Source: Anaerolineae bacterium (GTDB lineage Bacteria; Chloroflexota; Anaerolineae; 4572-78; J111). Taken from it: a DNA stretch of 64,000 nucleotides. The DNA lies in contig JAHDWA010000006.1 in the NCBI GenBank assembly GCA_023382535.1, positions 216,037-280,036 on the forward strand, given 5' to 3'. This document shows, in pieces, positions 9,148 to 18,180 of this stretch. Under the pieces are notes generated by a model, which worked only from the letters and a program-made list of their open reading frames with translations, was not told where the DNA came from and did not search any database. Each line of letters begins with the position of its first letter. Position 1 is the stretch's first letter. Made by a program: the position numbers and the translations under genes.

Positions 9148-11067
9148 TTAGGCAAATTGTGGTTCTAACAGCAGCCGTTTATAGTGTGTCTCTTTGTCGT
9201 GGAACTCTTGCTGCCACACCTCCAGACAGAACAAGCCCCAAATTGTCCGGCCAAACTTTGACTCTTTATTCAATTTATTCAGAACCAGCCGGTTATTGAC
9301 CAGAGGGCGGTTGAGAGCCTGCTGTGATGAGAAGATATCGAGGACAAACTCCCGGGCTGAACCGTTGATCCACTCGGTCAAGGGGACCGGGAAGCCCATC
9401 TTATCCTGCCGGTTGGCAATAACCTCCGGCAAAACCGGGCGCATCGCATCCCGATAAACCCGCTTCATGGTGCCATCTTTGAACTTGATATCGGCGGGAA
9501 TCGTCGCCGCCAATTCAACTAGGGGATGATCCAGCAGCGGCACCCGTGACTCCAACCCATGGGCCATACTAACCCGGTCTTCGACCTGCAGCAGGGCGGG
9601 GAGGAGTGTTTTGAAATCAAAGTGGGTCATGCTGTCAAAGTAGGAGCCATCTTTAATGTTGTGTCCCTTAAAAATGGTGCGGAATGTTTCAAAAGCAGAG
9701 TAATGATTAAGCAGCTCCCAATTAATCTCATCCCCTAGCATGGGGCCTCGATTGATCAAACGGAAGTAGCGCCGGTCCATTTCCCCGAACAAGCCCTCCC
9801 GCCAAAATTCTTGCAGCAAGGGTTTGTAATTCTGCAGCGCGGTTAAGTTGGGAATAATCGACTCATACGTAACGATAAAGTTGCCGTTGTGCAGCGTGCC
9901 CTCGATGGCCCCTTTAATGCACTGCTCAAAATAAGCGATCAAGTAGCGCACGTAACCGCCAAAAATCTCATCACCGCCTTGACCACCCAGGACCACTTTG
10001 CGGTAGCGGCTGGCTAACTGGGAAACCATGTATTGGGGGAAAGAACCAGGACCGGCGACCGGAAAGTCGAGATGGTAGATAACCCGGTGAATGTTGTTAA
10101 TAAAATCGTCAACGGTAATGTCTATTTCATGCAGCTCGAACTCGCACCACTCAGCCAGAGCGCGGGCATAGCGGCTTTCATCATAACTGGAGTCAAAGGA
10201 GAATTTGCCGCTGAACCCTAAAAAGTTGTTGCGGTATTTCTGGCTGGCCAGCGAGGCCACAATACTTGAATCCAACCCGCCGCTGAGATAAGAGCCAACC
10301 GGGACATCACTTCGCAAGTGCAGCTCCACCGACTCGGACAGTAACTCCCGAATCTTGTCTTCAAAATAGTAAGCCGTATGATTAAAATCCCGGTCATAAT
10401 ACACTTCCCAATAGCGTTTGACTTCGACAACGCCGTTCGTCACTGTTAAAGTATGACCGGGCAAAAGTTCCTGAATATTCTTGAACAGAGTCTTTCCGGC
10501 CAGGCAAAACTGAAAAACCAGATAATCTTTGAAGCCTTCCAGGTCCGTTTCAATTCGCTCTATGAAAGGAAGGAGGGCCTTGACTTCGGAGGCAAAATAG
10601 AGGGAGTTGCCAACTATCGTGTAATAAAAGGGTTTTATTCCAAAGCGGTCACGGGCGCAGAAAAGGCGTTGATTGGCTTCATCCCACAGGGCAAAGGCAA
10701 ACATACCGCGCAGGTGCTTCACGCACTCTGCTCCCCATTTATGGTAGGCGTGCAGGATGACTTCTGTATCGGAGGTGGTTGTGAATTTTTCAGCCCCTAT
10801 CTCTGCGCGCAACTCTATATAGTTGTAAATTTCGCCGTTATACGTAACCCAATTGCCCGCCATGTCTCGCATGGGTTGATCCCCGGTAGACAGGTCAATA
10901 ATGCTCAAGCGGCGGTGGGCAAAGCCGACATGCTGGCGCTCATGCTGCCAGACAGCATGGCCATCAGGGCCGCGATGTTTTTGAAGTTCGTTGATCACCC
11001 TTAACTGCTGCTCTAATTCAGGTATTTGTCTTAAAGAAAGATTAACCGCTCCACCAATACCGCACAT
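9148..11067 (-). CDS. AsnB-type glutamine amidotransferase (copy 2)
   Basis: Asparagine synthase family protein, 639 residues from the ATG at 11067. This start is chosen because it gives MCGIGGAVN and exposes the catalytic Cys; an in-frame extension to 11181 would bury it. Seen: KHRGPDGHAVW, NGEIYNYIELR, SGGLDSSIV and GGQGGDEIFGGY, so both glutaminase and synthetase sites are complete. It belongs to the shorter subfamily with copy 3. It is divergent from the transglutaminase-like gene, with 267 bases between them, so it may have its own promoter. Likely role, by context: amidation of a sugar acid. Confidence 0.85.
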   Translation of the reverse strand: MCGIGGAVNLSLRQIPELEQQLRVINELQKHRGPDGHAVWQHERQHVGFAHRRLSIIDLSTGDQPMRDMAGNWVTYNGEIYNYIELRAEIGAEKFTTTSDTEVILHAYHKWGAECVKHLRGMFAFALWDEANQRLFCARDRFGIKPFYYTIVGNSLYFASEVKALLPFIERIETDLEGFKDYLVFQFCLAGKTLFKNIQELLPGHTLTVTNGVVEVKRYWEVYYDRDFNHTAYYFEDKIRELLSESVELHLRSDVPVGSYLSGGLDSSIVASLASQKYRNNFLGFSGKFSFDSSYDESRYARALAEWCEFELHEIDITVDDFINNIHRVIYHLDFPVAGPGSFPQYMVSQLASRYRKVVLGGQGGDEIFGGYVRYLIAYFEQCIKGAIEGTLHNGNFIVTYESIIPNLTALQNYKPLLQEFWREGLFGEMDRRYFRLINRGPMLGDEINWELLNHYSAFETFRTIFKGHNIKDGSYFDSMTHFDFKTLLPALLQVEDRVSMAHGLESRVPLLDHPLVELAATIPADIKFKDGTMKRVYRDAMRPVLPEVIANRQDKMGFPVPLTEWINGSAREFVLDIFSSQQALNRPLVNNRLVLNKLNKESKFGRTIWGLFCLEVWQQEFHDKETHYKRLLLEPQFA

Positions 11068-11334
11068 TCTTTTTTCCCTTCGTATGGATGGGTTGTGACA
11101 AAGCGCGTTAAGTATACTTACCATGTCAGCAACCCGCAACTCGATGTATTCATCGCAAACCATAAAGGTAGCATATTTCACTCAAAAGAGGCTGTAATTC
11201 CCTGGAAATACCATGCACTGAAGGAATTTGGCCTGTAAGTCAAAAACTGGACAAATGAGGTAAAGGAGCTAAAATCTTAGGCGTATAACAATCCATTTAA
11301 TACCTTTTGTCGCTTAGCCTTGGGGGAAAAGTAA

Positions 11335-12219
11335 ATGAGACAGAAAGAGAATAGATTCATGCCAAAATTTACAATGATAGCCCTGCTCTTTTGCTCCATC
11401 AGTGTAGCAATGGTGCCAGTTCAAGCATCACCTAAAACCTATTTGCCTCTAATCCTTAAGTCATATTCAATGCCACCCTCTCTGCCCACTCCTGTGGTTG
11501 ACAAGGAGATCTTCGATAGCGGCAAAAGTAATCCGGATTATTTTCCGTTTCGCATTTTTGAAGCAGACCCGGCCAAGGATGTACCCACACTTCAAGAAAT
11601 CGCGGGTCAGGCCAGCTCAGATCAAGAAGTAATTGATCTGATTTTGGCTTATTATAACGAACATCATGTTGAACTTCAGCAGTTATGGCGAGAGGACAAC
11701 CCGGCCCGGTTAAAATCCATTTTTATCATGAATCTGATTCATGTTAGCCATCCTTACGGGGACGGGGGCTACCCACCCACCTTTGTGGAATTTCTCAAAG
11801 CGCCGGCTTCCCACTGCGGCCCGCAGTCAGTCTATCAGAGCCGTCTGATGTCTGCTTTTGGTTTGAAGTGGCGAGTTGCGGGAATATTGTCCGGCTTGCA
11901 TGGCTGGCTTGAAGCAGAAATTGATGGCCAGTGGGAGATATTCGACGCAACCTCAAATGTCTGGATCAACCAACCGCATTCCGAGTTGTTGAAAGGTGTG
12001 CCGCGTGAATATCGCAGATTTTATACACCCTGGAACGATATTGACCGACCTGACGCCCGGCAGGCTGTCGCCGGCGAGGAGCAGAATCCTAATCCGTTCT
12101 ACTACACACCCGGCTCGCTGCGTTCGCATATGCCAGGAATGGGGATCTACTTTTTTGGGGAAGAATACCGCCAAGCCACAGGGGATAAAATTGTGATCTC
12201 AACCCACTCGCCAGAGTAG
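11335..12219 (+). CDS. Secreted transglutaminase-like domain protein
   Basis: Exported protein of 294 residues and the only plus-strand gene inside the polysaccharide locus. A hydrophobic signal segment at about residues 13-32 ends near VQAS and is followed directly by KTYLPLILK, a motif I associate with extracellular Chloroflexota proteins. The core has the transglutaminase-like triad pattern: Cys in SHCGPQS near residue 161, His in GLHGWLEAEIDG near residue 189, and Asp in WEIFDATSNVW near residue 201. The family includes peptidases and cross-linking enzymes. GGGGGA lies about 6 bases before the ATG. It converges on the beta-propeller gene and differs in strand from every neighbour, so it may be an independent insertion. 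Confidence 0.7.
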   Translation: MRQKENRFMPKFTMIALLFCSISVAMVPVQASPKTYLPLILKSYSMPPSLPTPVVDKEIFDSGKSNPDYFPFRIFEADPAKDVPTLQEIAGQASSDQEVIDLILAYYNEHHVELQQLWREDNPARLKSIFIMNLIHVSHPYGDGGYPPTFVEFLKAPASHCGPQSVYQSRLMSAFGLKWRVAGILSGLHGWLEAEIDGQWEIFDATSNVWINQPHSELLKGVPREYRRFYTPWNDIDRPDARQAVAGEEQNPNPFYYTPGSLRSHMPGMGIYFFGEEYRQATGDKIVISTHSPE

Positions 12220-12321
12220 AAGGCAAGGTTCGACTCTGCAAGATTGATACCTGCTGAGCTAAACGAAAGCGGCAAGCTGCTCCTGCCAGTAAGAAGCCCA
12301 GGGAAGGCTGATTGAAGTAAA

Positions 12322-13578
12322 TCATTTACCCGGGGCAAATCTCGAGTGAATTAAATCTGCTTGATCGGTCGAGGTAAGTATATTATAAACGCTCGTGGTA
12401 TCAACTATTGTTGTGGTTAAGGCATGCTTACAGCAGGGAAACTCAATCTGCTTGAGTACCTGTCCATCTTCCAAATAATAGAGGGTGGAGGCTTTACCCA
12501 CTGAGCTGTATGTAGTAACGACAACAACGCTGCTGTTACACCGAGGGGTACCAAACAAGAGACCTCCGGTAAGGTTCATGGTGGAGCGGGGCTGTAAATT
12601 AACCGCTGCCAGCCAATCCACCTGTCCCGTCAAATTAGCTACCACAATACTTTCATCACACACGATTGGGCTGGCGATATAACGATCGCTGCCCGAATAC
12701 CGGGCTTCAATCTGACCGGTGAGGGAGACCCGCCAGACGTCATGGCTGTAGGTCGCAATGAATAGGCTGTTATCAAAAAAGAGCGGGCTGGCAAAGATGC
12801 CTGCTTCGTCCCCTGGTTCCAGAGGAAGCTGCTTTTGCCAGCCGATCTGGCCTGTTTCCAGGTTAACGGCGCTAAGCGTGTTGGTCATATCTACAAAGTA
12901 GAGCGTATTCCCAAAGACCGCTGGCGCAGCAAAAATAGTTCCGGGCAAACGATTGTGCCACAGGACTTGACCTTGAGGCGTTATGCTGTAGATGTGCCCC
13001 GTGCTACTACCCATGTAAATCCGACCCTGGTGAAGACGAATAAAGCTCTCCTGAAAACATCCCTCCAGATGCCGTTGCCAGACCAGGCGGCCGTCGCTCG
13101 TTCTTAAAGCTGCAACACCATCCCCGGCTCCGAAGATGACTTTACCATCAACCAGAGTAAGGGAGGTATCGCCAATCGCGCCGATGACCGCAGTTTTCCA
13201 GACTAAAGCCAGAGAAGTTTTATCAAAAGCGCGAATTTCGCCGGTGTTCCGGCAATCGCTGTCAAAGCCCGAGCCGACGTAAAGGAAGTGATCGTCTACG
13301 GCCGGCACGGCATAAGCAGGACCGGTGGCAGGAAAGGAAACGAAGTCAAAAAAGGGTTTATTGATTACTGGAAAGTAAGTGTAAGAAGTAAAGATTTGAG
13401 AAAAAGAGAGGTTAGTCGAGGTATTGTCATGCATCAGGACTTGAGTAGATTTATTAGGCGACACAATCGGCTTAAAAGGAATCTGCGGCAGTGCCTGGGA
13501 TGTAACGGGCCACCCTATGCCGCCCATGAACAGCAATGATACAACCAGGGCTTCAACAAGATGAATGTTTACCTTCAA
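12322..13578 (-). CDS. Secreted PQQ-like beta-propeller protein
   Basis: Exported protein of 418 residues with an N-terminal hydrophobic signal (about residues 7-27). It is followed by repeated blades of the BamB/PQQ-dehydrogenase type, for example GVAALRTSDGRLVWQ, IYSITPQGQVLWHN and LSAVNLETGQIGWQ. No PQQ-binding or calcium residues are evident, so a structural or binding role is likelier than an enzyme. After the signal it carries YTYFPVINK, a variant of the YLPLILK motif in the convergent neighbour. Its ATG overlaps the stop of the upstream glycosyltransferase as ATGA, so it is translated as part of the polysaccharide operon. Confidence 0.75.
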   Translation of the reverse strand: MKVNIHLVEALVVSLLFMGGIGWPVTSQALPQIPFKPIVSPNKSTQVLMHDNTSTNLSFSQIFTSYTYFPVINKPFFDFVSFPATGPAYAVPAVDDHFLYVGSGFDSDCRNTGEIRAFDKTSLALVWKTAVIGAIGDTSLTLVDGKVIFGAGDGVAALRTSDGRLVWQRHLEGCFQESFIRLHQGRIYMGSSTGHIYSITPQGQVLWHNRLPGTIFAAPAVFGNTLYFVDMTNTLSAVNLETGQIGWQKQLPLEPGDEAGIFASPLFFDNSLFIATYSHDVWRVSLTGQIEARYSGSDRYIASPIVCDESIVVANLTGQVDWLAAVNLQPRSTMNLTGGLLFGTPRCNSSVVVVTTYSSVGKASTLYYLEDGQVLKQIEFPCCKHALTTTIVDTTSVYNILTSTDQADLIHSRFAPGK

Positions 13579-14828
13579 GCCATCACCCCTCTGGCAGGAT
13601 TACGAGATGGCAGGGTGGCATATAAATCAAGCAGTTTGGTTTCCTCAACCTGCCAGCTATACTTGGAAGCTTTTTCCAGCAAATTTTTTTTAAAGCGGCC
13701 TGGACCGCCAAGGTCCGGCTGGAACATAAGCTGGATAGCCTGAGCAAAACTATTTGCATCGGCCAGGGGCATGACCAGCCCAAAATCTTCCCCAGCCACA
13801 ACCCGGCGTAGAAAAGGCAGGTCGTTGGCAATAACCGGCAGCCCGGCTTGAATAAACTCAAATAATTTGTTGGGCGAGCAAAGGTAGTGGTTTAAATCTA
13901 CCGGTTGATAAGGAATAATTCCCGCATCGGCCGAGGCCGTCCAAAAGAGTAACTCGGCCTGTGACACGGTCTCTTTGAAATGGATTCTATCATTAATCTT
14001 CTCTTCGCAAGCTATCTTCGCTAAAACTGCTTTTGCTTCTTCTCCGTAGCCCATGAACACTAAATGAAGCGAGCCGGGGAGATGGGCCATCCCTCGGACC
14101 AATTCCGCCAGGCCGCGGTCTAAAGACAGCCAGCCCTGAAACAGTAGTATTTGATGAGCGGCCGGAATTTGGAACTGCTGGCGAAAACGATCTTCTTTGA
14201 TCGTCGGCTTAAATCCGGCCGGCACGGTGACCGCATTCAGGATGACTTCCGGCTGGGGAACGTGATAACGGCGAGCTATCTCCTCGGCAATGAGAGGGTT
14301 GACCGTAATAACCCGGTCACACAGAGAAATTGCACGGGCTTCGACCCGGCTCAGTTCTCGCTTTTGTTTAGCGGTGAGTGTGCCGATTTCGGGATAGAGT
14401 TCGTGAGCATCATAGACCAGGGGAATCCGAAGGCGTTTTTTGGCTTCTACCCCCACCTTGAGATAGGGTAAATCGTGGATATGAACGATATCCGGATCAA
14501 AGTAAATGATCCGATTGAGCATGGCCTGTTCATGCAGCCGGAGCCCCCTGCTTCTCTGCGACAGATACAAGGCCAGCCTGGTGATGCGAGTCAGAGCGGG
14601 TAATTTTTTTTGGACGTACATAATGGCTTTTTCGCGGAAAAAAACGTGGGAACGGGGCGAGTAAAGCCTTTCTAATTTAACCTGCCCGATCCTTTCGTGG
14701 CTGGTCAGGCCCTCTTGCCAATCAGCCAGCAGAATGACCTCGTACCCCTGCGCTATCAGTGTTTCGGCCTCTTGCAGGATGCGCCGGTCAATATAGTGGC
14801 TGTCAGGCGTGACCATGACTACTCTCAT
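13575..14828 (-). CDS. Glycosyltransferase, GT4
   Basis: GT-B glycosyltransferase of 417 residues. It opens with VVMVTPDSHYIDRRILQEAE. The middle contains IVHIHDLPYLKVG and VYDAHELYPEIG, both common in bacterial GT4 proteins. The donor domain begins with QILLFQGWLSLDRGL near residue 225 and has SPNKLFEFIQAGLPVIA near residue 325 with the nucleotide-binding Glu. It overlaps both neighbours by 4 bases (ATGA), so three genes are translationally coupled here. Sugar specificity unknown. Confidence 0.88.
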   Translation of the reverse strand: MRVVMVTPDSHYIDRRILQEAETLIAQGYEVILLADWQEGLTSHERIGQVKLERLYSPRSHVFFREKAIMYVQKKLPALTRITRLALYLSQRSRGLRLHEQAMLNRIIYFDPDIVHIHDLPYLKVGVEAKKRLRIPLVYDAHELYPEIGTLTAKQKRELSRVEARAISLCDRVITVNPLIAEEIARRYHVPQPEVILNAVTVPAGFKPTIKEDRFRQQFQIPAAHQILLFQGWLSLDRGLAELVRGMAHLPGSLHLVFMGYGEEAKAVLAKIACEEKINDRIHFKETVSQAELLFWTASADAGIIPYQPVDLNHYLCSPNKLFEFIQAGLPVIANDLPFLRRVVAGEDFGLVMPLADANSFAQAIQLMFQPDLGGPGRFKKNLLEKASKYSWQVEETKLLDLYATLPSRNPARGVMA

Positions 14829-15868
14829 AATATAGGGTGATTGCCATGATAGTGTTGTTGCATTTGTCTAGCCACAGCCAGGCTGTCGTGTACCTGGGCG
14901 ATATAGGCCAGACCCTGCTGGCCGATTTGGGGCCAGCGGCGGCGTTGATCCATTAACTCCTTTAAAACCTGACCAATTGTGTTGGGATTGGCCGAAATAA
15001 GGGGCAGATTAGCCGGGTAGTGCGGGCGGACATCATCCCGAATATAACAAATGACCGGCTTGCCTAAAGCCATCATCTCGACGGCAAAAGCGCCATAAGC
15101 GCCGACGAGCAGTTGGTCAACAACCAGGTCGGCGCCGGCGGCCGTTTGGAGGGCCTGCTCGTAAGGCATATTTTCAATGAGTAACAATTTTACCGGATAC
15201 CCGGCGGCCTGTAAATCGGCGACGGCTCGTTCCAGATAATCGCTCCCCTTAATCATGCGGTTGGAAGGAGCATGGGCAATCACGAATTCTGCATGGCGCT
15301 CTCCGGGAGGGAGCGCGGCCACGGCGAGGGCCTGCTCGCGTAAGGGGCTAAACCACTCCAGGTCAATTGGCTGCGGCAGCCAGACACTGCCGGGAACAAA
15401 TTCTAACAAATCAGGGGTACTGACAAAGACACCATCGGCATATTCTTGGGCTAACGCTACTGCTTTTTTGCGATTGGCGCTGCAAGCCATCGGCCAGTGT
15501 TCTTTACAGGCGCTGAACTCGTACTTGGCGATTACTGCTTTGCTGTCCCGAATGTCGCAGCCGCAAAAGTAGAAGAACACTTTCTTACCAAATTGTTTGA
15601 GCCAGGGAATATCCGACAAGGCGGAGTAGGTGAGTGAACTGCCGAAGTAAAACTGAAAAACGTCGAAGCGCCAGCTCTGGGTAAGGATTAATCTCAGCAG
15701 TTCTACCGAGATGGTAAAGCGGCCGGTGTCTTTGATGAGGTGATCTACCGGGTATTGAAAGCTGCTTGGAAAACAGTAAGCCCTCGCCTCCAGCCCAATG
15801 GCCCGTTGGGCCTTGGCCAGGACCCCGGCGGAACCGGCTATATTTTCAATCCCATGAAAAACTCTCAT
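14825..15868 (-). CDS. Glycosyltransferase-like protein (GT-B)
   Basis: Protein of 347 residues with a GT-B style layout: N-terminal MRVFHGIENIAGSAG, a linker near residue 165, and a C-terminal Rossmann-like domain with VIAHAPSNRMIKGSDYL and AVEMMALGKPVICY. The nucleotide-sugar Glu is present in AFAVEMMALGKP. Less typical than the other GT4 proteins here, so specificity and even donor class are uncertain. It sits 4 bases into the next gene and 16 bases after the SDR gene stop. Confidence 0.7.
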   Translation of the reverse strand: MRVFHGIENIAGSAGVLAKAQRAIGLEARAYCFPSSFQYPVDHLIKDTGRFTISVELLRLILTQSWRFDVFQFYFGSSLTYSALSDIPWLKQFGKKVFFYFCGCDIRDSKAVIAKYEFSACKEHWPMACSANRKKAVALAQEYADGVFVSTPDLLEFVPGSVWLPQPIDLEWFSPLREQALAVAALPPGERHAEFVIAHAPSNRMIKGSDYLERAVADLQAAGYPVKLLLIENMPYEQALQTAAGADLVVDQLLVGAYGAFAVEMMALGKPVICYIRDDVRPHYPANLPLISANPNTIGQVLKELMDQRRRWPQIGQQGLAYIAQVHDSLAVARQMQQHYHGNHPIL

Positions 15869-15883
15869 CAGACAACCTGCTCA

Positions 15884-16837
15884 TCAAGATATTTTTGGTA
15901 CATCTCGCTTCGTCCTAAACCAATCAACCGTTCGTTCCAGGCCGTCTTGCAGGTCTACCACGGGTTTGTAGTTCAGGATGTTTTCTGCCTGGCTGATATC
16001 TGCTTGCGAATGGGGTACATCGCCGGAACGGGTCTGCTCGTGGATTAGCTGCGGCTCTCGTCCGGTCACTGTAGCCAATTTTGCCACCAGATCAAGCAGG
16101 GTGTAACGCTGGCCGCAGGCAATATTAAAGATGCCGCCGGCGGCTGCCGGAGCTGTACAGGCCAGCAGGTTTGCCTGGACGACATTGGCGATAAAGGTAA
16201 AATCCCGGCTTTGCTGCCCGTCTCCAAAAATAGTTAGGGGAGTTTGATTCAACAGGGCGGTAATAAAGCGTGGTATGACCGCCGCGTATTGTGAGGTCGG
16301 GTCCTGGCGAGGACCAAAAACATTGAAATAGCGCAAGCAAACCGTTTCAAAGCCGTAGAGACGCCAGAAAGTTTGGCAGTACTGCTCCCCGGCCAATTTT
16401 GAAATGGCATAGGGCGAGAGCGGGCGAGGACACATTATCTCGCGTTTGGGCAGTTCTGGATTGTCCCCGTAAACCGACGAAGATGAAGCATAAACCAAAC
16501 GCTTGACGCCCGCATCCTTTGCCGCCTGCAGCATGTTGAGCGTGCCCAGCACGTTGACCTCATTGGTCGTAATCGGGTCACGGACCGAGCGCGGCACCGA
16601 GGGCAGGGCGGCCTGATGCAGCACAAAATCCACTCCTGTGACCGCTTCACGTACAATGTGGTAGCTGCGGATATCCCCTTCAATTACTTCGATTTTATCT
16701 CTTAACGCGGCTAGATTGGGCCGCTGGCCGGTGGCAAAGTTATCCAGAACTCGTACCCGTTCCCCTCTGGATATTAATTCAGCGGCCAGGTTGCTGCCGA
16801 TAAAACCGGCGCCGCCCGTAATTAGATAAACAGCCAT
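15884..16837 (-). CDS. NAD-dependent epimerase (UDP-sugar 4-epimerase-like)
   Basis: Extended SDR of 317 residues. Seen: YLITGGAGFIGSNLAAELI, RVLDNFATGQRPNL, the SSSSVYG serine region, and YAISKLAGEQY with the catalytic Tyr-x3-Lys. The sequence around LRYFNVFGPRQDP matches the WbpP/Gne/UDP-glucuronate 4-epimerase branch. It probably interconverts a UDP-hexose, UDP-HexNAc or UDP-uronic acid. Third SDR epimerase in this locus, besides galE. Confidence 0.87.
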   Translation of the reverse strand: MAVYLITGGAGFIGSNLAAELISRGERVRVLDNFATGQRPNLAALRDKIEVIEGDIRSYHIVREAVTGVDFVLHQAALPSVPRSVRDPITTNEVNVLGTLNMLQAAKDAGVKRLVYASSSSVYGDNPELPKREIMCPRPLSPYAISKLAGEQYCQTFWRLYGFETVCLRYFNVFGPRQDPTSQYAAVIPRFITALLNQTPLTIFGDGQQSRDFTFIANVVQANLLACTAPAAAGGIFNIACGQRYTLLDLVAKLATVTGREPQLIHEQTRSGDVPHSQADISQAENILNYKPVVDLQDGLERTVDWFRTKRDVPKIS

Positions 16838-16914
16838 AAATTTTCTCCTAACTTAAACCGAAGATCAAAGCTAAAGGGAGGGTTTCGCCAAAATTCGTTT
16901 TCTACTGATTCTGG

Positions 16915-18180
16915 CTAGGGGTGGGCATAATAGTAGAGAATTTCACGCAGAATTTTCAGACGATCGAACCAGTTCCGATGTTTTCGTCGCCTTGCCAATA
17001 ATTCGTAATATTTTGCCTCAACCCGGCTAACTTCTTTGTCAAAATCAGCCTGGGTTCTGACAATTTCCAGGCCATTGCAGGCAATATTATGCCTCAGTTC
17101 CTCATCGTTCAACAGGCGGAGCACGCCTTCGGCAATCCCGGGCGGCGATGAATCGACAAAATAGGCGCTTTGCTCATGAGTCACAATTTCCTCGTAGCGG
17201 GGCAAGCGCGAGAGAATATTGGGGACCTCACAGCCCATGCCTTCCAGCAAGGTTTGGGGCAGCCCATCCGAGGAAGGCACGGCCACCGTCATTTCCGCCA
17301 GGTTGTAATACAGCGGCATCTCGTGGTGCTGAATATGGCCAACAAAGATGATATGATTTGAGAGACCTAATTGTTGAACTTGAGCTGCTATCTGTTTTTT
17401 GTAATCTGGATCGGCCGCGTATTCGGTAATAAGCAGTCTAATCTCGGGATGAGCGGCCACAATTTGAGGCATAGCCTCGACAATCAGATGAACATTATAG
17501 AACGGCTGGAGTATTTTAGGACTGAGAATCACCCGATGATTGGCAGAAAGACCCAACTGTGTGCGCAATGCGGTCGCATCCATGCGTCGAAAACGAGCCA
17601 GGTCAGCTCCCCAGACAACCTTGATAGCTTTTGAGCCAAATCCTCCCAGCTTGTCCAAAACTGTGATGAGATAATCGGACTTAGAAGTGATCAGGTCCGC
17701 CCTTTTGAACAGTTGCAGGGTTAGCCATTTTCCGCGCGGGCTGGGGCTGCCCTGTTCTTCAAAAAGGACGTCCCCGCCCATGACGCTAACCACCAGCGGG
17801 TGGTAATCGGCCGCTGCGGCCATCCAGGCCCAGCCGTTATAGGCATAATGAATATGGACAATATCGGGGTTGCAGTGTTTCAGTACCCGCCGGAAGTTGT
17901 AGAAGAGATGGATCGGATCGGTGTAGGGCGACGTTGATTTTTTAAGAAATCGCGTTGTGACCTTGTTAACCCGGTAAAGGATTGAATTTAAAATAGAGTG
18001 GGGAGGACCCACCGGAACGATCTCGGTGATTCCGTCAATGCCGGCGATACTATCACACAGCAAATATACTCGATGCCCCCGTTCGGCGAAGCACTTAACC
18101 CGGCTGACCACATGCGAGCTTTGCGAGGAGCCAATCGCACAAATTGTCAGTTTTGGCCGGTGGATTTCATTGACTGTCAT
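16915..18180 (-). CDS. Glycosyltransferase, GT4
   Basis: GT-B glycosyltransferase of 421 residues from the ATG at 18180, which overlaps the upstream amidotransferase stop by 14 bases. An in-frame start at 18204 would overlap further and is less likely. Seen: LTICAIGSSQSSHVVSRV at the N-terminus, DIVHIHYAYNGWAW, the donor-site loop HRVILSPKILQPFYN, and VAVPSSDGLPQTLLEGMGCE, where the Glu contacts the nucleotide. Classic GT4 layout. Substrates unknown. Confidence 0.87.
   Translation of the reverse strand: MTVNEIHRPKLTICAIGSSQSSHVVSRVKCFAERGHRVYLLCDSIAGIDGITEIVPVGPPHSILNSILYRVNKVTTRFLKKSTSPYTDPIHLFYNFRRVLKHCNPDIVHIHYAYNGWAWMAAAADYHPLVVSVMGGDVLFEEQGSPSPRGKWLTLQLFKRADLITSKSDYLITVLDKLGGFGSKAIKVVWGADLARFRRMDATALRTQLGLSANHRVILSPKILQPFYNVHLIVEAMPQIVAAHPEIRLLITEYAADPDYKKQIAAQVQQLGLSNHIIFVGHIQHHEMPLYYNLAEMTVAVPSSDGLPQTLLEGMGCEVPNILSRLPRYEEIVTHEQSAYFVDSSPPGIAEGVLRLLNDEELRHNIACNGLEIVRTQADFDKEVSRVEAKYYELLARRRKHRNWFDRLKILREILYYYAHP

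Noticed and set aside
11068..11181. Longer start for AsnB copy 2
   Set aside because: It would block the N-terminal Cys needed for glutamine hydrolysis; the ATG at 11067 gives MCGIGG.
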